Shown: positions 1 to 6,438 of the stretch, piece by piece | Numbering within the stretch: position 1 is the stretch's first letter | Layout: the number at the start of each line of letters is the position of its first letter | Origin: an uncultured Oscillospiraceae bacterium | Lineage (GTDB): Bacteria; Bacillota; Clostridia; Oscillospirales; Ruminococcaceae | NCBI GenBank assembly: GCA_902489475.1 | Contig: CABUAH010000068.1 | Location: forward strand, 1 to 8,395 | Length of the DNA stretch: 8,395 bases | Direction: 5' to 3' | The notes under the pieces: model-generated | Databases searched by the model: none | What the model was told of the DNA's origin: nothing | The model's input: only the letters and a program-made list of their open reading frames with translations | Made by a program: the position numbers and the translations under genes

Positions 1-75
1 CTCAATAAAAAACTTATTGTCAAATTAGATGAGAAAGCAGCAAATCCCCCGATAAAAACCGGAGGATTTGATTAA
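1..75 (+). CDS. 3' end of an unidentified plus-strand gene (partial)
   Basis: Frame 1 is open from the first base to a TAA at 73-75, giving 24 C-terminal residues. They are rich in Lys and Asp/Glu and end in a Pro-Pro, Lys-Thr-Gly-Gly-Phe-Asp tail. The composition looks like an ordinary soluble protein end, and the codons match the host-like plus-strand gene at 7010-8314. I do not recognise the family. The frame stops only 6 nt from the stop codon of the minus-strand hub gene, so the two would converge with almost no gap. A stretch this short can stay open by chance. The opposite-strand frame in the same codon register is also open, but it has no convincing start with a ribosome binding site. 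Confidence 0.5.
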   Translation, partial: LNKKLIVKLDEKAANPPIKTGGFD

Positions 76-81
76 AATAAG

Positions 82-1035
82 TTATGTTATATCGCCTGAA
101 TAACTGTCATAATAGGTATAAAGCTTAGTGAAAATTCCGCTTTTGCCGGCAGTAATCCTGATTTTGTGAATACGTCTTTCTGATACGAATAGGTTGCCGC
201 TTTGGTTTACAGTGAATTTATCGAAGAGATCTTCTCCGTTATAACCTTGTATTTTAACTGATTTATATCTTGCCGCTCTGTTTGAATAAAAGATTCTTTT
301 CTTGAGCGCTGTTTGAGGGTCGTTGAGCCATTGTCTGTCATAATTTATTTTTGTTTCTTTGATAACAGATCTATTTACAGCGTATGCATTTTCCATTTCG
401 TAAGAATCATAAGTATCATCAAAATCTTTCATGTTAATCTTTGAAACCAAATTAGAAAGATTAACTCCGTAAGATGTTGTGAGTACATCATCGGAATAGG
501 TGAATTTACTGTAGCCTGACTCAGGCGGCGTAGCCATTACCGTATTAGCGTTTCTTATATACGGATAGCTGTCATAAGCTTTTGTCGCATATGTAACAAC
601 AGAGTCCCAAAGGGTATCCTTGTCCAAGATGTATATATAGTTCACCCTTTTTGTGTTTGTCTCACAGTTGATATTTGGAAGTGCAATATTTGATGTTAAA
701 ATATCGTTTAGGTTTACGTTACTGTTAATTTTCGGAACAGGCTGGTTTACGCCGAGAGCGGCAGTATACCCTCTGCTGTAAATAGTTATTAGAAATTTGT
801 TGTCCGGATACTTTTGCGACTCCATATTATAAATCGGACCATCATGGATTACTTTACTGTTAAAGGCTATTTTAATCTCATTAGGATCGGTAAGAGCAGT
901 TTCACTCAAAAGAGTAATACTCAGCGATGAATAGGGAGTGTACCATTCCTTTTCATAGTTCATTGCAACAATATTTTTGCAGTTTATACTATGGCTTGTG
1001 GAAGCTTCATAAATAGTTGCGGTTATATTACTCAT
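82..1035 (-). CDS. Baseplate hub / late control gpD-like protein (XkdQ-type)
   Basis: This 317-residue protein resembles the tail or baseplate hub family (gpD of P2, gp27 of T4, XkdQ of PBSX). An N-terminal beta-rich segment (about residues 15-100) ends in the SRGYTAAL stretch at 87-94, followed by Asn-Gln-Pro-Val-Pro, a pattern I associate with hub proteins of Firmicute phages. A middle segment (about 107-170) has DTLWDSVVTYATKAY at 140-154 and SYPYIRNANTVMA shortly after. The C-terminal half has a conserved-looking NGEDLFDKF (266-274) and a beta-rich end with GIFTKLYTYYD (300-310). Hubs are trimers or hexamers that cap the tail tube and hold the spike. The ATG at 1033-1035 overlaps the preceding stop by 8 nt and has no obvious Shine-Dalgarno, which suggests coupled translation. 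It is the last gene of the block. Family assignment is by remembered pattern, not alignment. Confidence 0.68.
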   Translation of the reverse strand: MSNITATIYEASTSHSINCKNIVAMNYEKEWYTPYSSLSITLLSETALTDPNEIKIAFNSKVIHDGPIYNMESQKYPDNKFLITIYSRGYTAALGVNQPVPKINSNVNLNDILTSNIALPNINCETNTKRVNYIYILDKDTLWDSVVTYATKAYDSYPYIRNANTVMATPPESGYSKFTYSDDVLTTSYGVNLSNLVSKINMKDFDDTYDSYEMENAYAVNRSVIKETKINYDRQWLNDPQTALKKRIFYSNRAARYKSVKIQGYNGEDLFDKFTVNQSGNLFVSERRIHKIRITAGKSGIFTKLYTYYDSYSGDIT

Positions 1036-1375
1036 CGTTTACATAAAGCTGAATATCAACTGTACCCAGCTTTTCCCCCGATTTAAGATTTATTTCATAG
1101 CTGTATATTTGTGCATTGTCATATTGTTTGGTGTTGACGAAAACTGTTTTTCTCGAGGACAATCCGGATTCAAGAATATCAGAGAGATATTCATAATCCT
1201 CGCTCAAGATTTTTCCGCTGAGGCTCAAATACTTGCGCCTGACTCCCATATTTCTTGTGACAACACCGTTTGAAGCTGTGGTTACATCAGTAACAGCAGC
1301 ACTTTTTTTAATAACAGCTTTGTCGCAAAAGATTTGCGTATCGTCAATCAAAACTGAAATTTGATATTTCTCCAT
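1028..1375 (-). CDS. Small beta-rich phage tail-like protein
   Basis: This is a 115-residue protein beginning MEKYQISVLIDD. I see no catalytic motif. The sequence alternates in a beta-strand fashion and includes KYLSLSGKIL (48-57), an acidic helix-like DYEYLSDILESGL, then KTVFVN and a C-terminal KLGTVDIQLY strand. Its position between a tail-terminator-like protein and the hub suggests a tail tube, distal-tail or hub-adaptor subunit, which is inference from context. The frame stays open upstream to a GTG-less 19-residue extension, but the ATG at 1373-1375 has GGAGG ten bases ahead and overlaps the preceding stop by one base (TAATG), so I chose that start. The next gene begins inside its last codons. 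Confidence 0.6.
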   Translation of the reverse strand: MEKYQISVLIDDTQIFCDKAVIKKSAAVTDVTTASNGVVTRNMGVRRKYLSLSGKILSEDYEYLSDILESGLSSRKTVFVNTKQYDNAQIYSYEINLKSGEKLGTVDIQLYVNDE

Positions 1376-1776
1376 TATGAAGTGACCTCCGTAAGATAAG
1401 ATATATTTAAGATTATTTCGCCTTGCAGGCATTTGTACACGCTGGTATATCTTACAGGCTTTGAAAAAATGCTTGTGACATTAAGCTGTGTATTTCTATA
1501 AAAGCGCTGAAACAAGGAATCTAAAGTCGGCTGAATTCCGAATGTGTTTTCATCCTGCTTAAAATACAGCGTGATTTTGACTTCAAGCTCATATTCCTCG
1601 AATAAGGTGCCGTCATTTGCAGTTGCTTTGCCAATAGCTTTGTTAGACAAAACGTCAACGATTCCGAATCGGGAGTTCAAGCGGCTTTCGTATTTTTGAT
1701 TAGAAAAAACATATGACGTACCGAAATTTTCGGATCCGAGTACCTGTGCGATTTTTGTGTAAATGCTTTGTAACAA
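1375..1776 (-). CDS. Putative head-tail joining or tail terminator protein
   Basis: This 133-residue protein starts with TTG, supported by GGAGG six bases upstream. There is no nearby in-frame ATG. An N-terminal helix-like segment (MLQSIYTKIAQVLGS) is followed by strands with a NDGTLFEEYELEVKITLYFK-like beta hairpin around residues 54-73, then a helix-like stretch (about 83-95) and closing strands ending in a LNISYLTEV motif. This helix plus beta-sheet layout and size fit neck, tail-completion or tail-terminator proteins, which sit between the connector genes and the tail genes in phage operons. No family was recognised with certainty; the call is from position, size and predicted fold. It lies 21 nt after the preceding gene and overlaps the next by one base. 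Confidence 0.55.
   Translation of the reverse strand: MLQSIYTKIAQVLGSENFGTSYVFSNQKYESRLNSRFGIVDVLSNKAIGKATANDGTLFEEYELEVKITLYFKQDENTFGIQPTLDSLFQRFYRNTQLNVTSIFSKPVRYTSVYKCLQGEIILNISYLTEVTS
1383..1390 (-). promoter_or_regulatory. Ribosome binding site deciding the start of the 115-aa tail-like gene
   Basis: GGAGG occupies 1386-1390 on the minus strand, ten bases before the ATG at 1373-1375. It favours that ATG over the longer open frame reaching 1432, which would lie deep inside the preceding gene. Confidence 0.6.
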
Positions 1777-1782
1777 AAAAAT

Positions 1783-1787
1783 CCTCC
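1783..1787 (-). promoter_or_regulatory. Ribosome binding site for a TTG start
   Basis: GGGAGG lies six bases before the TTG at 1774-1776. The close spacing makes TTG the best start even though no ATG is available. An ATG at 1791-1793 is out of frame. Confidence 0.65.
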
Positions 1788-1797
1788 CTTCATGAGC

Positions 1798-2166
1798 TTA
1801 AACTCGTACAAATATAAAGTCGTCATCATCTATAAGATGACGTATAGATTTTATTGCAAGGTTCATCATAAGCTCCGAGGATTTAAGCCGTAGTAAGTTG
1901 TTGTTTTCGGATATAAATTTTCCGCTTTCTGACAAAAGTCTGTTTTCTCTTGAATACACAACAGTGTTGTAGTTGAAAAATGAAATACAAGCCGCTGCAT
2001 ATTCAAGCTCGTTTATTTCCTCGGATGTATAATCGCTTTCAGCTTTGATCAAACGGTTTAAAAGATAGTGATACGCACAGGTGATTATATCCATAAAATT
2101 TGATTGGTTGCTCGAAGATTCACCTGACAACCTGCAAAAAATCGAAACTATATTTTCAAGATTCAT
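1798..2166 (-). CDS. Putative head-tail connector/adaptor protein
   Basis: This 122-residue, mostly helical protein comes straight after the major capsid gene. A helical segment NFMDIITCAYHYLLNRLI (about 23-40) is followed by EEINELEYAAACISFFNYN (about 49-67), a further helix-like stretch rich in Glu, Ser and Leu, and an acidic DDDDF end with a hydrophobic C-terminal strand. Small helical proteins in this slot are usually head-completion adaptors (gp6- or gp15-like) that ring the portal. I infer that role from place and character, without a recognised motif. The ATG at 2164-2166 lies 12 nt after the capsid stop and has no good Shine-Dalgarno sequence, so its translation may depend on ribosomes finishing the capsid gene. 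That could keep it far below capsid level, in line with the stoichiometry of a connector. Confidence 0.6.
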   Translation of the reverse strand: MNLENIVSIFCRLSGESSSNQSNFMDIITCAYHYLLNRLIKAESDYTSEEINELEYAAACISFFNYNTVVYSRENRLLSESGKFISENNNLLRLKSSELMMNLAIKSIRHLIDDDDFIFVRV

Positions 2167-2178
2167 TTTATTTTACCG

Positions 2179-3156
2179 TTACGCTGTAACTGTAAGCTTC
2201 TGTACAGCGTCTGGGTTGATCTCGTTGATTCCCATTGATATAGAAGCGGCAATTTCATCAAACTGCAAAGTGATAAGCTTACCTGTTTCAACGGTCATTT
2301 CACCGCACTGTACAAGCTCGTAGCAGTATTTGCTTGAAATTCCGTAATAATTTGTAGTAGTGAGTCCCGGAACAGGAACAATTGTAACACCGAAAGGTGT
2401 TTTGATGAATGAATTATCTGTGCTGACTCCCGTAGAAATCTGGTTTTTAATTTCATCTAAGTTAAGCAGCTGTGCGTAAAGCTCCTTAGAGCAGAGAATA
2501 GTATCCATGTCGAAATCACTCATTGATTCCCAGAACTCCACAAGCGTAGCATAAGAAAATGCACTTCCTTTTGCGCTGACGACGTTTGAAGTCATTTCTC
2601 CGACTGCAGGAATAAGGTTTGAGTTTAATTCTCTTGCGATAGACATTCCAAGCTGCTTTAATATAACGGCAAAGGTGTCGATTCTCTTTCGCTTTATAGA
2701 TTCGTATGAAATTTTAAGAGCCTTAGCATATTTTCCAGCAGAAGAGCTTTTGGTAGTAACTGTAATTTTACTCATCTCTGCTCCTTCGGCAACTTGGCAG
2801 CTCTTTCCGTCATTAACAACATTTAAAGCGCTGTATTCAATATCGTCTGCATTAATAATAGAAGCAGCATATTTTCCCACACATAATGTGTCGTCAAAGC
2901 CCTGCTTGATCTGTCTGCGAATGAATTCAGGGAATAAAACGGCAGACTCAGTTGTTGTGAAAAACTTAGATACTGTGTCACAGTCATTTCCGTTTATTTT
3001 GATGTCAAATCTTTTTAGCTGTCTTTCAAAGGCGTCAAGTCCTCTAAGTGAAGTGTCAGAATAGTTTTCATCAGGATCTAGCTTTGCAAGTACATCTGAA
3101 AAGCTCTTTCCTGAAATATTATACATGTTTTTGTCTAGTTTTATATCGTTGTACAT
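2179..3156 (-). CDS. HK97-fold major capsid protein
   Basis: This 325-residue protein lies next to the prohead protease, the usual place for the capsid subunit. The first ~60 residues are charged and helical (for example LDAFERQLKRFDIKING at about 40-56) and look like a delta domain removed by the protease. The mature part probably begins near SKFFTTTESAVLFPEFIRRQI (63-83), a stretch resembling the N-arm and first core of HK97-like capsids in Firmicute phages. Later blocks include a beta-rich E-loop-like region (about 105-137), the long helix KRIDTFAVILKQLGMSIAREL (about 157-177) and the DTILCSKELYAQLLNL peripheral-domain stretch. AAGGAG lies six bases before the ATG and overlaps the protease stop codon, a strong initiation site as expected for the most abundant particle protein. 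The exact cleavage point cannot be seen. Confidence 0.85.
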   Translation of the reverse strand: MYNDIKLDKNMYNISGKSFSDVLAKLDPDENYSDTSLRGLDAFERQLKRFDIKINGNDCDTVSKFFTTTESAVLFPEFIRRQIKQGFDDTLCVGKYAASIINADDIEYSALNVVNDGKSCQVAEGAEMSKITVTTKSSSAGKYAKALKISYESIKRKRIDTFAVILKQLGMSIARELNSNLIPAVGEMTSNVVSAKGSAFSYATLVEFWESMSDFDMDTILCSKELYAQLLNLDEIKNQISTGVSTDNSFIKTPFGVTIVPVPGLTTTNYYGISSKYCYELVQCGEMTVETGKLITLQFDEIAASISMGINEINPDAVQKLTVTA

Positions 3157-3167
3157 AAAAATCTCCT

Positions 3168-4031
3168 TTACATTTTAAAATTTGTATTTGTGCTGTCAAA
3201 AGTCTTGTCAGCAGACAAAATTTCGTCTAAAAATTTAGTTTTTCCGTGTTCTTTTTTCAGATCTGTAAGCACGTCGTCAAGCTCGTCACAGGAGAGCCTT
3301 TCGCAGAACTTTTGAATTATATTTCTTGAAACATTAGGCATCTCCATAAGAAGTGAGCCGAGGGTTTGTTTTCTTAGCTTATTTTCAAGCTCATTTAACT
3401 TTTTTGTTGTTTCGTTGTCCTCCTCAAGTGGTGTTTCCTTAAGTCCTGCCGAATACTTTTTGGTGACTCCTGCTTTGGGCTGTGCGGGAACGGCAACAAA
3501 TGAGAACTCGTAGGCGTCAAAAGCATTGTTAAGAATATGGGCACAAAGCTTGCCGTTATAGCTCTTACCCTTGATGTGAGAGCAGCTTTTGACGTTTTGG
3601 TTTTTTCCGCAAATGCTGCAAAGCTTTTCTTTAACAGCACAGCTAACGGAAACTTCTTTTTTTATTCCTCCGTCGATCTCTTTAATGAGATCACTGTTTT
3701 TCTGCGTTCTTATCATATAAGCGTATCCTAAAAGATAGGTATAATCCTCACCGGACTGAGTCTTTTTTGTATTGTCAGTTATGAGGGCAGTCGAGTATAT
3801 CCTGGCTGTTTGGTTTTCACCCTTTGGATTGTGATCGAATATGCCGGTTTTGCCGACAAAAAGCTTTGCAAGCTGTTTAAGCGAGTTTACAGAAAACTGT
3901 TCACCGTCTCTGTCAATCTCATTGTCACAGAGAACAATCGGAAATGCATAAAGCTCTTCCTTGGAGAAATTACGTCTTGTAAGCTCGTTTATTTTATTTA
4001 CTTGGCTGTCGTCAAGCGTGAAATTATCCAT
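3168..4031 (-). CDS. HK97-type prohead protease with Cys/His insert and helical C-terminal extension
   Basis: This 287-residue serine protease belongs to the prohead maturation type (peptidase U35-like). The N-terminal domain has NEIDRDGEQFSVNSLKQLA (about 37-55) and GIFDHN with the likely catalytic His67. The second active-site block is KKEVSVSCAV (124-133), where Ser128 matches the E-x-S pattern of the family. Between this and DAYEFSFVAVPAQPKAGVTKK (172-192) lies an insert with Cys138, Cys141, Cys150, His152, Cys163 and His165, a likely zinc-binding knuckle known from other phage proteases of this type. Residues ~200-287 add a coiled-coil segment (NETTKKLNELENKLRKQ) and a terminal helical part that may act as scaffold. 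The start at 4031 has GGAGG six bases ahead and overlaps the portal stop by 8 nt; the longer open frame to 4100 is only portal shadow. Confidence 0.82.
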   Translation of the reverse strand: MDNFTLDDSQVNKINELTRRNFSKEELYAFPIVLCDNEIDRDGEQFSVNSLKQLAKLFVGKTGIFDHNPKGENQTARIYSTALITDNTKKTQSGEDYTYLLGYAYMIRTQKNSDLIKEIDGGIKKEVSVSCAVKEKLCSICGKNQNVKSCSHIKGKSYNGKLCAHILNNAFDAYEFSFVAVPAQPKAGVTKKYSAGLKETPLEEDNETTKKLNELENKLRKQTLGSLLMEMPNVSRNIIQKFCERLSCDELDDVLTDLKKEHGKTKFLDEILSADKTFDSTNTNFKM

Positions 4032-5145
4032 TTTGTTCCTCCCTTTCGTTTTGAATTTCAAGCTGTTTAGCCTGAGCGTTATAAAGCCTTGCCCGAGCAA
4101 GCTCCGTTTCGTCTAGGAGGTTAATTGTATCCCATTCTACATACGAATCGCAGTCAGCGCCAATTGAGCGCAGGAAGGTATTTGAGATTTGTGTTATAAC
4201 AGGGTTGAGAAGCCGCCTGTAATATTCAAGCTCGCTTGTCAGAATATCACACTGCTGAGTGCTCATTCGCTCTGTTGAGCTCCAGTTAAGACCAAGCAAA
4301 AACGGCGGAATTGAAAGCTTGGAAATCATCTGTTCCAGAAGCTGTCTTACAGGAACTTCGCTGTCAATTATCTGATTATCAGCACCGATTACTTTTATAT
4401 CAACATCGCCGATTGCAATAAAGTCCTTGACGTTGCCGTTTTTTGTCATCGCCATTCCGTCCGACCATTCTTTTGCGATTTGGATAGCTCTGTCTTTAGC
4501 GTATGTCATATCGGAATCATTTTTTGGCTTATAAGTAACTGCATAGCGAACATTTCCTGCTCTTTCAAAATTCTGACCGATAGATGAGTAAATTTTCATT
4601 AAAATACCTGCCAGAGAGGGAAGCCCCCTGAAAACAGAAACTCCGAATGGATTTTTTGGATTTGGATTTAAGCAAGCGTAGAGTATTCTGCTTGAGTCCT
4701 CAATCAAAATGTCTTCTCCGCCGGCTGTCGCAAAAAACTTTCTGTCGCAGGGATTCTTTCCTCTGGAAACTTTGAAAAGGGTAGGATCGCCGTTGTAAAG
4801 ACCGATAATTTGATTGTTCTTTACAAGAATCTCGCCTATTCCTTTTCCGTAAGTAAGCATAGAGTCGAGGAAAATATCAACGAATTCATTTACCGATACT
4901 CCGCTTAGCCCGACGGGTATGTTCTTTTGAAAGTTGTCAAGCTCTTCCTGATACTTTTCATTTTTTGCGATAAGCTTAAAACCTCCCGCAAGCCGTACTA
5001 TTTTTAAAACGCAGGCGTCTAAAATAGGAACAGCTGCTCTTAGTGCCTCGTAAAGCTCATATTCAAATGTATTTACAGAGCTTATGTTAGTGCTTTCGCC
5101 AAATGTGCATCTTTCTGAAAAAGCTGTCACGGCAAGGCTGTCCAA
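4024..5145 (-). CDS. Phage portal protein
   Basis: This portal subunit has 373 residues from a TTG at 5143-5145. Portals form the dodecameric DNA gate at one capsid vertex. Family-like blocks are FVDIFLDSMLTYGKGIGEILV (88-108), PFGVSVFRGLPSL (166-178), a long helical stem region (179-195), and LSIPPFLLGLNWSSTERMSTQQ (277-298), which recalls the 'PP-hydrophobic-LG' block of HK97-like portals. The C-terminus is a charged helix (ETELARARLYNAQAKQLEIQ). The protein is short for a portal and has no long C-terminal barrel. The N-terminus is uncertain: the only good Shine-Dalgarno (5185-5191) is 9 bases ahead of an in-frame ATC at 5173-5175, whereas the TTG lies about 40 bases from it. Translation from ATC would add a basic 10-residue leader of a kind typical for portals. 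The frame continues unbroken back to the terminase stop codon. Confidence 0.85.
   Translation of the reverse strand: MDSLAVTAFSERCTFGESTNISSVNTFEYELYEALRAAVPILDACVLKIVRLAGGFKLIAKNEKYQEELDNFQKNIPVGLSGVSVNEFVDIFLDSMLTYGKGIGEILVKNNQIIGLYNGDPTLFKVSRGKNPCDRKFFATAGGEDILIEDSSRILYACLNPNPKNPFGVSVFRGLPSLAGILMKIYSSIGQNFERAGNVRYAVTYKPKNDSDMTYAKDRAIQIAKEWSDGMAMTKNGNVKDFIAIGDVDIKVIGADNQIIDSEVPVRQLLEQMISKLSIPPFLLGLNWSSTERMSTQQCDILTSELEYYRRLLNPVITQISNTFLRSIGADCDSYVEWDTINLLDETELARARLYNAQAKQLEIQNEREEQNG
4038..4042 (-). promoter_or_regulatory. Ribosome binding site deciding the protease start
   Basis: GGGAGG lies six bases before the ATG at 4029-4031 and inside the last codons of the portal gene. It rules out the in-frame upstream methionine at 4100. 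Confidence 0.7.
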
Positions 5146-5184
5146 GGATTTGTTTTGAACTTTTTTAAGTCTGATTTTAAAACG

Positions 5185-5191
5185 CTCCTTT
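5185..5191 (-). promoter_or_regulatory. Strong ribosome binding site without a canonical start codon at normal distance
   Basis: AAAGGAG lies just after the terminase stop (5194-5196). The codon nine bases further is ATC; no ATG, GTG or TTG occurs in frame until 5145. The site is in the right place to initiate portal translation. Confidence 0.55.
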
Positions 5192-5193
5192 CT

Positions 5194-6438
5194 TTAAAAT
5201 TTTCTGCCGAGCGAAAGACAGAAAAAATCCTCTTTCGCTTCTGACAGATATGTAGAAACAAAATATCTGATGTCGTCCATTGCGTGGTCATTTTCTTTAA
5301 GCGGAGCGTCCTTTCCGCTTTTTTCATCCCACCTGTAAAGCTCAGATTCTCTTATCGAGTCATAGCATTGCTCACAAATTTTAATTTTTCCCTGCTTAAG
5401 TGCATCGCTAACCTGTCTGATTCCTGAAATCACATCGTTTTTCGCCCTTGCTGTTTTGTATCTGCCATGACGGTTGATACATTCTATAAACGAAGCGGCA
5501 GACGGGTCTACAATGACGCAAGAGGGGATTATATCGCCCAAAAGCTTAAACAGAGAACTGTAATGCTCCTCATCGGTTTTTTGATATCCTTCTTTTCTTG
5601 AATCAAAGTAATATTCTTTAATTCTTATCCATATACCGCCGTCTGTTTTTCCCCAAAGTCCGAACGAACTTGGGTTTACAGTTCCATAGTCACATGAAAC
5701 AACATATTCTAAAAATCTGTAATCAGTATTTTTAATAACAGAGGCCTTAAAGTCGGGATAAACAAGTCCATAGGTGCTTGACCATTTTCCTAAGACAAAG
5801 CGATCGTAAAATGCTCCGCTGAAGAGTGTCTTATATCTATTCATTATCAAAGGGGAGAGGCTGGGATTGTCGTCAAGCTGAAATCTTACATATAAGAGAT
5901 TTTTCTCTTGTGCTTTATCTATCCATTCCTTTTTAAACCAGTGGTACGGATTGTCAGGGTTACAGTTAAACCAAAGCTTAGAACCGTCCTTCGAGCATCT
6001 GGCAACAGCCTGTTCTACAAAGCTTCTTGGCATAAGTACAACCTCGTCGAGCAAAAGACCCGAAAGCGTCATTCCCTGAATAAGAGAAGCAGAACCCTCG
6101 TCCTTTCCGCCAAAAAGGTAATAACGGTTGTGATACTTGCCCTTTGAAATATCGATCCTGTTTTTAGATTTAAATTCCTTAACGCCAAATCCGCTTTTTA
6201 AAAGGCTTTCGATAAGCGGTTCGATAAGATTTCTTTTTAGAGAGGTTATCGTCTTTCCGCAAAAAGCAAAGTTAGCGTTTTGAAAACTGCTCATAGACCA
6301 TAAAACAAAGGACAGCGACATAGAAAAGGTTTTTCCTGATCTAACCGCACCATCGCATATTATCCCATCGAAGCTTTTGTACTGCTCACTGGTGTACCAA
6401 CTCAGAACCAAAAGCTGCTTTTCAGAAAATTCATTCAT
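5194..6438 (-). CDS. terL: Terminase large subunit (PBSX-like packaging ATPase/nuclease)
   Basis: This is the DNA-packaging motor: an N-terminal ATPase that pumps DNA through the portal and a C-terminal RNase H-like nuclease that cuts it. From the ATG at 6436-6438 it has 414 residues. The Walker A-type motif GAVRSGKT is at 30-37, Walker B LLLDEVV near 128-134 (Asp131, Glu132), and the coupling motif FNCNPDNPYHWF from about 157. Nuclease acidic residues appear in CDYGTVNPSSF (Asp250), VIVDPSAASF (Asp311) and HAMDDIRYF (Asp388/Asp389), so both domains look complete and active. Upstream in-frame ATGs at 6471 and 6444 are possible. I chose 6438 because MNEFSEKQLL resembles a usual TerL beginning and because it gives the same 8-nt start/stop overlap seen at two other junctions in this operon. 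The Shine-Dalgarno there is weak, consistent with coupling to the gene before. Confidence 0.92.
   Translation of the reverse strand: MNEFSEKQLLVLSWYTSEQYKSFDGIICDGAVRSGKTFSMSLSFVLWSMSSFQNANFAFCGKTITSLKRNLIEPLIESLLKSGFGVKEFKSKNRIDISKGKYHNRYYLFGGKDEGSASLIQGMTLSGLLLDEVVLMPRSFVEQAVARCSKDGSKLWFNCNPDNPYHWFKKEWIDKAQEKNLLYVRFQLDDNPSLSPLIMNRYKTLFSGAFYDRFVLGKWSSTYGLVYPDFKASVIKNTDYRFLEYVVSCDYGTVNPSSFGLWGKTDGGIWIRIKEYYFDSRKEGYQKTDEEHYSSLFKLLGDIIPSCVIVDPSAASFIECINRHGRYKTARAKNDVISGIRQVSDALKQGKIKICEQCYDSIRESELYRWDEKSGKDAPLKENDHAMDDIRYFVSTYLSEAKEDFFCLSLGRKF

Noticed and set aside
3..19. Short inverted repeat CAATAA-5-TTATTG
   Set aside because: A six-base AT-only stem at the window edge is expected by chance in AT-rich DNA.
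41..70. Imperfect 11-bp inverted repeat (CAAATCC...GGATTTG) just downstream of the hub gene, looking like a terminator
   Set aside because: It has one mismatch, no T run follows on either strand, and it lies within the open plus-strand frame, where its arms are codons for Asn-Pro-Pro and Gly-Gly-Phe-Asp.
2675..3064. Plus-strand open frame of 129 codons opposite the capsid gene
   Set aside because: It lies wholly antisense to a well-supported capsid gene and has no domain-like content; it is a shadow of that gene's codon bias. The plus-strand frames at 2081-2323, 3537-3731, 3810-4070 and 5908-6147 are rejected for the same reason.
3395..3640. Out-of-frame minus-strand open frame of 81 codons inside the protease gene
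   Set aside because: It overlaps the conserved catalytic and Cys/His part of the protease in another frame and shows only biased composition.
5127..5327. Second minus-strand frame spanning the terminase end and portal start, considered as a small junction gene
   Set aside because: It is low-complexity basic sequence out of frame with both strong genes, with no ribosome site at its start.
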